DNA of 64,000 nucleotides from NCBI GenBank assembly GCA_030704615.1, contig CM060732.1:72335053-72399052 (forward strand). The letters run 5' to 3'. Positions within the stretch are counted from its first letter, which is position 1. The number at the start of each line of letters is the position of its first letter. This document shows positions 9,990-20,163 of this stretch, piece after piece. The notes under the pieces were generated by a model. It had not been told where the DNA came from and made no database searches. It saw only the letters and a list, made by a program, of their open reading frames with translations. The DNA comes from Takakia lepidozioides (taxonomy: Eukaryota; Streptophyta; Takakiopsida; Takakiales; Takakiaceae). The translations under genes and the position numbers were made by a program.

Positions 9990-12979
9990 GCTGAGATGTG
10001 TTCCCACCTTCACGGGCCAAACGGTTGGAGGAGATGGCTTCATCACTACGGAAGGACGCACAGTTCCATGCACACATCTGGCACAATCATCTGCGCAGAA
10101 CCAGAAACTTGTGGTTCTTGGCTTCTGTTGACCGTATGGACGCATCAAGCCGTGAAAGTCGGAGCGCAGGAGTTCGGGCACCACCTCTGGATATAGATGA
10201 AGTGCACTTCTCGAACTAGTTGCCGGATCGCTGTACATTTACACGAGACCCGACACTTGTGCGTTCTATGTGCCAACGTGGTCGGGGCATGCGGACTCAA
10301 GCACATCAAGGGGGTTGTTTTCTCTCCTGCACCCATTTCAGTGGCACGGTTTGATGCTGGAGCTTGCCGTCGTGTTGGAGGTTCCTCCACAATGGAGGTT
10401 CCGGACCGGAGCTGTCATGCAGGGGAACACGAGGCTTCGAGAAGTTATCACGGTCTGCCCTGTGGGAATCTGAATCCGAACCAGGTGGAGTGTTCAATTT
10501 CCTCTTACAGGAGCCGAATCTCTCCTCCCCTTCAAGATGTGGAACTCTAGAAACAAGTGGCGTTCCCTGGGCATACATGCTCACCGCCCGTGCTATCTTG
10601 ATTGGATCCCCAGATCTGTTTGCAGCACGCAACATCAACTCCGTTTGTCCGGACCCTTGCCACCAACCCCACCTCGTAAGAAATCACGGTATCGGGTTTG
10701 TTGTTGCAAGGCACGTATCAAATCATCTGTTGTTGCCACATACAAATCCCGACCTCGTTTCCCAGACTGCTGCAACCATGCATTGTGCACAGTTTCTGCC
10801 AAATTGCAAGATGGCATGTCTGCCATTTCCTCAATGGACATGTTCTGCAAAGAGGATAACCACACTTCAGAATAGTGCACAGGAAACAACATAAAGAAAG
10901 CAATGAGTCAAAAATATGGAAGCAAATGTATGAATAAAGCATGAAATAGAAGCTCGTACCATTGTCATGGCTGCTCCCCACTGTCTATACCGGAAGTGCC
11001 AAAACGCCAGCCAATCTTCCAATGCTCTCATACTCTCAAGTGATGCAGCTCCAGAAGAGAACCACCAGGCACGAATTGTCTGGAACAAAGTGTCCGCCTC
11101 CTTCATTGTTCTAGCATCTTTGTACTCTTTGCACAATTTACGGTGCTGAGTCTGCATCTCTGGTTTGATGTCCGACTTTGTATGTTTTTCCAGAGATTGT
11201 GTCCAATGGAATAGACATGTACGCTCTCTTCCTGGCATAGGCACTTTTGGGTCGCCCGATCCGAAGACAATACGAATAGCATTGAAATTTGCTTGAGCAC
11301 TATCCGCCATGAAACCTGCGAAATTTGAGATGGCAGCCCCATGCAGCCCATGACACGTATCAGGGAATTCCACATGAGCTTCTGGGATTCCGTATCCTCC
11401 TCGATTGCATGTCACAAACTGCAATTGTCATAACTCGTTGGTACACTGGATCGTAGACATGACAAGCCATTGTCGTCCAATCCTTCACTCGTTTCACATG
11501 ATCAACATAAGAAAACAGTTCTGCAAGTCCCCAGTCTTCTGCATCCGCTTCACGAGGCTAACCCCACTGCCCTCCCCAACAGTCGACATTTTGAAAAGAA
11601 AAACTTTGATGGCACCTTGACCTGGGAATACATTGTCCTGGATGTAATCGTACTTGCTCAGTCGTTTCAATTCCAAAATATTGTCTATGTAGCCTCTGAT
11701 CCCAGAGCCCATTCTCAATGCATTGATCTGATGCCGAATGTTAGGTGAACTTAAAGTGGAGAAATGATCCATGACCAGGTCCAATGCTGCACACGTCAAG
11801 TTTAGTCCCCACAGAATCTCCTTCACTCAAAATATGGCTTTCCAAGAAGGACTTGCTTGCGCCAAGAGCAATTGCAGATGTTGTTGCGGATGGGTTTCTC
11901 CCGAACTCCTGTTTGATCAACCTCGATACTGTCTCAACACTCTCCCTGTAATCCCCCTTCGAGACAGGATGGTTATGGAATCCAAAATGCACACAAGCTC
12001 TCGTCATTGTATTCAAACGGTGGACAACATAGTACATTCTTGCTCCGCAGAGCGCCAAGCAGGATGGCACAAGTTTGCAGAATTTGCAGACGAAAGTGTT
12101 TGCCGGTGGAGGGGCAGTCCCAGGCTGAAATGGATTCTCCGCCAGACCCTCCCATTCGCTTTGATTATGAACTCCAGACTGAAGAAAGTGTCTGCAATTC
12201 AAATTATCACACCTAAGGTGTCCATTGCAAACTGTCCTCCTGAAAACAAGCTTGTCATCATTCTGAATATTGGATGTTTTTGTTCTGCACCACGGGTGCC
12301 CGTCGTGTTTCTTGTCCATTCCATGCATCATGATTGTTACACCTCCAACTCGCGGAGGAGGAGGCAGCTCGAATAGGATATCGCCATCAAAAGTCTCCGG
12401 CAAGAACTTCACAGGCACCTGCTTCAAAGATTCCCAATCAATTCCCCGCAACTCACTTTTGAATCCAGCCATTCCTCCCATCGCCCGCAATTTTGGAATG
12501 ACACTACAAATCTCTTCTCTTCTTCATCAGCTTCTGCAACCACAGTAGGAAGGACTGGATTTGGAATTTCACTTATGTCATCATCGGAAGAATCCGAAAG
12601 CTCAACGATTGGAGTGGAGGAAGTCTGTTCTTTTTTCACCACCACCTCCCTCTTGTCTTCAACGACCGAAGCAGCAGTCCCGGGCGTCACATATGACCCA
12701 AGGGACTTTCGCCGAGGCTCTCCAAGTACTCTGTATCGACCAGGACGCACTCTCCACTCTGCTGATATGAGCCGTCTCATCACGGTTTTGGAAAGAATAT
12801 TTCACCAACTTCCCTTTCAGATCGTAAACCTCTTTCTCCAAAAAGATGGAGCCATTCTGCAGCTGAAAACGGGTAGCCAAGACATGTTCCAGAACAATTG
12901 CAAATCCATTGTCAAGGACTTCCTGGGAGAACGGCACTGGTTTGTCGTCTGAGAAGAACTCCGCTTCAGAGGAAGCCAT
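9990..12979 (-). pseudogene. MULE-like transposase, frameshifted, truncated at its 3' end
   Basis: Reading right to left from an ATG at 12979 (MASSEAEFFSDDKPVPFSQ), successive frames give one protein broken by at least four frame changes. The order is: an N-terminal region with an acidic SDSSDDD stretch; a Cys/His-rich part (TVCNGHLRCDNLNC, later CKFCKL); a segment with VKDWTTMACHVYD and IAVCDMQ; and the MULE-type core FMADSAQANFNAIRIVFG followed by CLFHWTQSLEKH and LEDWLAFWHFRY. A C-terminal part from 10892 (AETVHNAWLQQSGKRG, RDLYVATTDDLIRA) continues towards FWFCADDCARC. An intron may lie around 10893-10970. Homology stops where the hAT right end begins, so the 3' end is probably lost or displaced. 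The DDE superfamily call rests on the ADxAxAN...FG and HW context; the exact family is not named. Confidence 0.7.
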
Positions 12980-13833
12980 CTTCCTTCCTCGAGTATGTTT
13001 GTACCTTGCTATCGCAGATCTAGTGTAAATCGGTTACTTACTGCTGTCTCCAGAACACAGTTGAAGAATGAGCAGAGCATATGGCGGAGGAAGCTCAGAT
13101 AACGACTGTGCATATTCTGTTATTCATTCCAGATATGCAGCCGTCCATTTTAATTACTTTTCTTGTGGGCCCAGTGGTCAGAGAATCCATAGGGCAGTGT
13201 CGGCAACTGTTAAACCGTTAATCAGAACCTCATCAATAAACCCAATAACAAAGCCGACTTCCTGGAAGCATGCCACAGGATCGAGAATGGGATTGCAGAT
13301 TAAGTAAATGTATCTATATACTACTACCAATGATCATGCGCACCTGGAAAGTTCCAAATGTGCAACGAATGTGGGGTTTGGATAACAAGGATGACCGTGT
13401 ATGATATTCCAAATTTGTCATCAAACTCTCGTTCATTTATATTTATTTGTTTAAGACTGCGCATCAATTTCTGGGATTCGCTGTTCTTTTTAAATATTGA
13501 ACCAGTTATAATTTAGAACACGCCGTTTTGTTTTGGGCGGCACACGTCAGACATCCATAACTGAATACGAACAGCTGTACACCAATTGCTGGCATGTGCA
13601 CTAATAACGAAACGACTATGTGTAACGGTCACGCGGGAGGGAATCCGATGCTTCTAGAGACACGCAAGAACACAGGCAATCCCGCAAGAAATCGGGAGTC
13701 ACTGCGTTTTTCTACTTTTCGCGCTTAGAGGGAGAGTGGTAGTCAAGCTGGAGAGGGTTCCTTCTAGAATACGAAAGAGAAGAAAGTCTCTTTATTTTAC
13801 TTCCCTTAGAGAGAGACGCAGAGCAAGAGAGAA
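12980..13833. promoter_or_regulatory. Divergent intergenic region between the MULE-like and ParB-like genes
   Basis: About 850 bp separate the two start regions. No transposon repeat was recognised, and no TATA box stands out. If both genes belong to one element this would be its shared promoter region; that is inference from the head-to-head order. Confidence 0.35.
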
Positions 13834-14199
13834 AATGACGAGGCGTCGTTTGTTGGAGAACACAGGGCCAAGGCAGCAGGTGAACGCGGAGACTGATTCA
13901 CAAGAGCAGACGGAGACTGAGGCAGCGGCTGCGACACAGTCGGCGATAAGAGTGCGCCAGCCTGTGGAGGCAGAGATGAATCGCAGGGACACTGAAGAAG
14001 GTGGAAGCACGCGGAACGCCGAACCTGAAGAAGGTCAAGAAACCCTTGCGCAGACAGAAACTCCAGCAGATGTGAGAGGGAAGAGGAAAGCTGCAGAAGG
14101 GATCAAAGTTCAAAACCTAAGAAGGTGCCAGTAAGTTTTATCATATAGTCTGTGTGATTGCCTTTCAAGGAGTCCTTCCTCTTCCATTCTTTAGCAGGA

Positions 14200-14540
14200 A
14201 CTACTGAATCGCGAGCGTCGTTAACGCCATTCGATTCTGCTCATGAGATTTATGTACCTATGTGTTTGAAGAGAGAGTCTGCACTTACTATTCTCCCTAA
14301 ACTACACTGAATGTCGTTGCCGCCAATCAGTTGCACATATATGTCATTACACAACACCGATCCGGCAGGTTGTTATCTTTTGTGATTGTCGTTAACGCCG
14401 TTCGCTATCGCTCTCACTTTTTGTTTTGAATACGGCAGTCTCGGCTTTGCATGTGTAGATTGTGCTGAATTCTTTCACACCATTCATGGTGAGTTTCCTT
14501 GATACAGAGTGATGTCGTTACCGCCATTCACTATTTGCAA
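14200..14540 (+). repeat. Degenerate GTCGTTAACGCC palindromes in intron 1 of the ParB-like gene
   Basis: Four imperfect units (near 14216, 14310, 14387 and 14510) share tgtcgtt-(a/g)ccgcca or gtcgttaacgcc words with the stronger palindromes of the fifth intron. Spacing is about 75-125 bp. Arms are poorly conserved here. Confidence 0.6.
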
Positions 14541-16403
14541 ATCACTTAGTCAGAACTGAATGGCATCGTGCAGAAAACTGTGAGGTCGAAGCCTACAGGA
14601 TCAGAGGGGAAAGGATCTGGAGATGGGACGAGTCCGCAAAAAGCTCAGAGAATACAGATGAAGCAGATGAATCCGAAGTGCACTACCTTGACAAGGTGAA
14701 AGAACTCATGTCATTCCAGAAGGTAAACTCTCAGGAGGTTATAAGGGACATGCTCGTATCTGGAGGGCGTCTGGACATACCTCTGTGCCGGATGATATCA
14801 ATGCCTGTTGTGCGTCCACCTCTTTCCCATGACATAACAAAATTGGAGAGTGATTTTGTGCATGGATATAGACTTGGTGCACAAGTTTTTTATGTGTCAC
14901 TGACGGATATAAATGGGAAAAGCACATTAGTTTCTCCAGAGATCAGTGATAACTGGGATGAGTGCTGGAAAGATGCCAATGAGGAGTTCGAGCTGGGCCT
15001 CATGATGGGAAAGAACACCCAGCAATTTTGCAACCACATGTTCTACGTCTGGGACGGCAACCACCGATTGCTGGCATGGATGGGATACATTCAGAAACAC
15101 CATTCGAAAGACAAAGACAAGCATGTTGCTGTGGAGGCAATGGTTTTGGATCCAGGAAACGACATCGCTAGGCTTCTTACAGCTATGCACGACGTGAACA
15201 AGTAAGTCATCCAGGAGATTTGATTCCCTCTGTAGTGTCTTGTTGATCCTCAAAAAAACAGTGTTAAGGAATGCAATGTTTTCAATGTTTTTGCAGATCG
15301 ACAGAGAAATCGCATGTGACAACAAGCTTGGTTCACACACTATTCCGAATTCAGAGGATTGGTCTGATGAAGCTGGATGATTTTCGGACAGTACTACCAC
15401 CCAATATCATCAAGAAGTGCGAAACAGGAAGAGCTGCAGGCACTTGGTATTCTTTGACACGAGAGGCGTTTCTGGAGTACATGTATGCGGTAAGCCCGAG
15501 TCTGTAATCTGTTTACTTTTCGAATACATGTTTAGAGTCCCTTCGGAGCTAATCACTACTTGAATGAATGCAGCAAGAACTGGCAGAGGCAGCTGAGAAG
15601 GGAAAATCCGAATATTACCGCACTACACCAGAGGAACTAAGGACATCAAAGGGTGTGGAAGCTGCAATAAAGAAGGAGTTTGAGATGCGAAGAACCAAAT
15701 TGATGTCAGCCTTCGGAAAGCAGCTTAGAATAGTAGATCCTGGACTTGGTCCTGAGTTCCTTCAGCAGATCAAAACACACTATGACAAGCATGTGCATCC
15801 GGAGATGCAGCAGGAGAAATTGCACCGGCTGGCCATATCGATGGTCGACCCACAAACAAAAATAAGGTGGCTGGAGATATGGAACTCAGATCAAACAGTA
15901 AAGGACTTGAATCAGTTCCCAAAGAGCACCATACAGCCTGGCACAAAGGTGGAAGGAATCAGTGATTTGGTGTTTGATAACTGGCTCCACAAGGCTACAT
16001 TTTGGAGTCAGGTGTGTATTCGAACATGCTGTTTCTTCTCTTCAAGTATGTGATGTGTTTTTCTTTTTTGCAATTCTGACAAATATACTATTTGCAGCTC
16101 GAAAAGCGCGCCGTCATTGTGCTGGATCAGACTTTGAAGGACCTGAACATTGCGATTGTTTCCCCTCCCCAAATGTCATTGGAGGCATACATAAGGAAGT
16201 GGAGAGGTCTCACCTGGAGATACTGTTTTTTCCGGGAGTTCTCCAAAGATGGTAACATTTTACGGTCCAACGACTTTGACAGTCAGGTTGGAGGAGAGTG
16301 GGCCATGATGCGAGTTGTGTACAGGTGAAATGTCATACTTGAAACTCTACTGTTTTTTTGGGAAAATTGTGGCTTCATATGGATTGCAATCTTAGATCCA
16401 GAT

Positions 16404-17122
16404 TGAATGTCGTTGACGACATTCACTTCTTTGTCTGAGTCATTCTTAAGCGAGTATATGACACCTGGTTAGGATCTAAGGGTGCAATTATATTGTCCCT
16501 GATTAGAATTGATAATGTCCTTGAATGGCGTTGACGACATTCACATACGGAGTTGTTGTGTGGTCCTCAAGGTTATTTAAATTTTTGTAATGTCCATAGA
16601 GGATACAATGAGGGTTGATCACTTCATTTTGCTGAATGTCAATGCAGACATTCAGTTGTTCTGCATTGTTTTTTCCTCTTGCGATGAATATGGAGGCTTG
16701 ATAAGCTCTGTTTTAAGAAATCCAAAGTGAATGTCGTTGACGACATTCACAGCTGTGTCTGTATTATTCAAAACGACAAATTCAATTTTCATGGATTGGG
16801 GAGCTAAGTAATTGGTTTCTTTTTTGTATTTTTGTGAATGGCGTTGACGCCATTCACATACAGTGATGTTGTGAGGTCCTCAGTGATAGGTTCGTTATGA
16901 ATGTGCATTGAGTTTTCCTGGATGGTTCCTTACTCAATTTTTTTATTTCCATCCTGTGATTTTGCTTCATTTCAGTAATAATTTGGCTTCATTCTTGAAT
17001 GTCGTTGACGACATTCACTTCTATGTCTGTGTCATTTCTAATCGCTTATTGCATTCACCTGGATTAGGATGTATTTACAGTGTCATGGAATGGAATGTTC
17101 TGAATGGCGTTGACGACATTCA
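16404..17122 (+). repeat. Seven 22-bp palindromes in intron 5 of the ParB-like gene
   Basis: Units start at 16404, 16522, 16633, 16728, 16835, 16996 and 17101. The consensus is TGAATGTCGT followed by its inverted arm, with a two-base TG centre. At 16835-16856 both arms change together (GTC to GGC on the left, GAC to GCC on the right). At 16633-16654 the centre is replaced while both outer arms stay intact. Flanking text also repeats with a period of about 200-220 bp (for example attcactt after one unit and gtggtcct after the next), so the array grew by tandem duplication. The intron, 16325-17263, has consensus borders. Confidence 0.88.
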
Positions 17123-19559
17123 TATCTGGAGCAGTAGTGTGGTCCTGAAAGGTCCTTGGAGCAGTTGTCAGAGCCATTTCAATCCATGTTTTATTCTTTC
17201 TGTTCTACTTGCATCTTACTCACTGAGCGCTTTTGTGGGTTGGGATTCATCTCCTTTTTTCAGGTACACGAAATATGTGCTTATGGAAGGAAATCACCTG
17301 AGCGGAATTCCCGACTATCTTGACATGTGGTCGGACCTGCAAACGATCCAACCATGTATACTGCAGGGATATTGAAGGACTGGAGTCCTTCTCACTTCAG
17401 AGACTGTGGGTGGTACCTTGACTGCCCACCTGAGCACACGACCTTTCAAGAACAGCATATGAAATACTTGAACAATAACGCTGAGATGCTGGCGCCTTTG
17501 ACTGACGAAGAGTATCAACGACATAGCAACCTTGGCTGCCAAGGAGCCTGATGCTCAGGGAACGCCGCAGAAGGGAAAGAAGGCGGGCCGCAAACCAAAG
17601 ACAAGGCTGTTGATGTCATAGCCATCTCACCAGCAAAGCCAAAGGACAAAGACAAGTCCAAAGAGAAGGAAAAGGACAAGGGGAAGGAGAATGAAAAGGA
17701 GGAGAGTGGCAGGACTTAGTGCTGGAAGATATACCCGCACTCTTCAGTGCGTGTTCGTTCTGCCAAGCCACACCCTTCCCGTTCTGATTCAGCAGGAGAG
17801 ATGAAAATTGTTAATGAGGGTTGGCTTTCGATGATGCAGAGTCGAAAGAGAGGATACACTGGGGTGCCATCCCCTACCTGGGACAATATAATCTCATTCC
17901 TCAATCTGGTGAGAATTCCAGTTTCTTTCCTTTTTCTCTGAATGTTTCGTTGGCAGTATTTCAGTCTCGTTCTTTGAAAACATTCTTGCCATCGTTCTTA
18001 TAAAAAACATGTCTGTTGCAGGTGAGCACAGGTCCCACCTTCGTGTGCGGTGTGCAGAAAACTTATGCGGCCGACATTGTCATTCTCGACATCCCGGATG
18101 GCCAGGCTGTGCCAGAAGTTCTTCCAAAGGGCAAGACGCCAGGGTGGAACAAATTCGAGGACAACTACTGGAGTTGGGTATTCGGGTTCTGTAACAATTT
18201 CCTCTCTGATGCAGGGACACTTCTGCTTTTTCAGTCATGTGACAATGATAGTCGTCGGGCATTGGCATCATACCTCAAGTCTTCAGGGTTTGAAGTTTTG
18301 CGCACATGGAATTGTGTGAACAGCCTCTACCTTGTGAAAGGGGGTTTCCCTGGTCAGCTGGTATGCCGTCTGCCTTCTGCTTATGCTTTGATCATGAGTT
18401 TCAATTTTCTCTGCAGCTCCACTCTAGTAGAATGTTTTATGATCGACACCGATCATCAACGATTCATGGTTTTTTGGTGTCAGAGTTCTGAATAGCCGAT
18501 GTACACACTTCCACTTTAGATTGTGTTTACCACACTAACCTGCTATCTTTGGCAGACGAGGATGTTCGAGGCGATCTGCCTGCGGAGGATTCGCACATCA
18601 AAGACACCATCCTCCATCCGCAGCTTTGAGATTTCTGACCAGGGTTGTTTCGTCAACCCCCCCTATGAGCCCCATGTCGATGACATTTTGTACAACTTCA
18701 TGCAGTCCAGTCAGACTCTGAAGAGACCAGATGGCACTCCCTGGAGAGGTGCAAAGGAAAAGTCACCAGCATTCATGCAAATACTGCTGGAGTCATGCAG
18801 CCACCGCTCTGCACGGGTGGTCGATCTTTCTGTGTCCACAGGTTCGTTTTCTCCCTTCCGAATTGGTTTCCTTTCAACAGTTTCATCTGCTTAAATCCCC
18901 TCCTCCAAACTGTTTATGTTCTCCTGTCTGGTGCAGGAGCAACTTACCACGCATGCAAGGCAGGCGGAAGAAGCCTTTTTGGTATGGAGGGTGATTCTGA
19001 CCTCTACAACACAGTGCTCCTCCCCTTTTGTCTGGCTCCACTTCAGGCACACAGACTGATCGGATTCATATTCGAAATGATGACGATCCCGAAGATAAGC
19101 AGGTCGACAACGACTTTTCATGTGAGTAAGTGCTAAACCCTCTTTGGGAGTCATACTCAATTTCTCGATAACATCAAAGTTACAGTAATAACTTTTTCAG
19201 GCTGTCTTTCAGGAAAGGCAGCGGTGGATCTTCAGGAGATACAGTCATTTCTGGCGAGTCTGTTTTCGACAGCCCCCTTTCCAATTTTCTGCTCCCTGTT
19301 TATGCCGAAGCAATGGCACTTCACGCGTCCGAGTCCCTATCCCCTGACTTTTTAGTGGCCAGCCGTAGGTGTATCCAGCGTGGATCCGGTGTTCTAAAAT
19401 ACTTAGACTTAGATGCAGAGGAAGAGGGGATACATTGTACTGACTCTGAGTCAGACTGAACTGTATTCTTTTAATATTCATTTTCATATTATCTGGAAAA
19501 CGTTGAATCCCCTTACTCTACCGTAGTTGTTCCTTTAGAACAAATAATAATCACAGAAT

Positions 19560-19945
19560 CAACTTTCGTTTAAATTGCTATATGTATGAATCCATCTCAC
19601 AAACCTTCCTGACTCTTCTCATATCCATTGTGCATTCATCTACACTGTATTCATGCGTGCTCCATTCATGAAAGCTTCCTTTGTACAACATCCATTGTAC
19701 ATTCATCCTCTGTACTCTTTAATCCACCCCACAAACCTTCCACACTCATTTCATATACTTTGTGCATTCGTCAAAAGATTTGGTCATGCATCTTCCTGTC
19801 ATGAATTTTTGTCATTGCTCAACATCCATTATACATTCATCCATTTTACTCTTATCCATCCGTCATTCATCCATCTACATAGATTTTTCAAACTCATCCA
19901 TCTGTTTATCATCCAACTGTACATTCATCCATCATTTATTCAATG
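19560..19945 (+). repeat. CATTCATCCAT-type short repeats
   Basis: The words ttcatcc, cattcatc and catccattgtacattcatcc recur many times. The same word class flanks the palindrome region of the non-autonomous transposon (30760-30840, reverse orientation, and 31740-31830), which suggests a shared element family. Confidence 0.6.
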
Positions 19946-20039
19946 CCTTTTATTATGTCGTCCAGCTTGTTTCCGCGGTAAAGGGTGCCAATCCGCGGGA
20001 ATACACTCCACTTCTTTCTGGGTGCGTGGTGACTCGGCC

Positions 20040-20163
20040 TCCACGTGTGATGACGTGGACTGAGCCCGTGACGTGGCATTTGCGCAAGGTGACGTGGCGT
20101 GAGCGCAGTCGCGCTCACGCGCTCACGTGACCAGGCTCACGCGCTCACGTGACCAGGCTCACG
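20040..20163. repeat. GCTCACG/CGTGAGC cluster, probable right end of the ParB/MULE-like element
   Basis: Several gcgtgagc, gctcacgcgctcacgtgaccag words occur, including a 26-bp direct duplication ending at 20163. Comparable gctcacg clusters mark both ends of the element at 30645-32063. Gypsy coding sequence begins immediately after the last unit, so this is a junction between two mobile elements. Confidence 0.5.

Larger units (their letters stand above)
13834..19459 (+). pseudogene. ParB-like domain plus degenerate class-beta DNA methyltransferase-like domain, multi-exon
   Basis: Exon 1 (13834-~14132) is Arg/Glu/Thr-rich and disordered. Exon 2 (14574-15201) carries a ParB/sulfiredoxin-type domain: a CRMISMPVVRPP strand and the box FYVWDGNHRLLAWMG, matching the family's DGxHRxxA motif. 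Exons 15297-15489, 15574-16011 and 16098-16324 join in phase with GT-AG borders; their alpha-helical product is unrecognised. Exon 6 starts at 17264, has frame breaks near 17325, 17530 and 17620, and includes a Lys-rich linker. Exon 18022-18360 has ADIVILDIPDG and GTLLLF, fitting methyltransferase motif IV-VI positions. Exon 18556-18841 plus 18937 onward has EKSPAFMQILLES then VVDLSVSTGATYHAC and LFGMEGD, fitting motifs X, I and II in the IV-before-I order of class-beta enzymes. DPPY is replaced by DIPD and the FxGxG loop is degenerate, so catalysis is doubtful. The last exon probably ends at 19459. The copy is broken; the domain architecture is inferred from motifs. Confidence 0.55.

Noticed and set aside
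14678-15205. Exon 2 of the ParB-like gene as an independent gene starting at an internal Met
   Set aside because: Its 3' end is a splice donor that joins in phase to 15297, and the upstream acidic frame continues into it.
18650-18670. NPPY in exon 8 taken as the catalytic motif of an adenine methyltransferase
   Set aside because: It lies after the motif-V/VI-like segment and close to motif X, out of order for the class-beta layout; the ADIVILDIPDG segment fits motif IV better.
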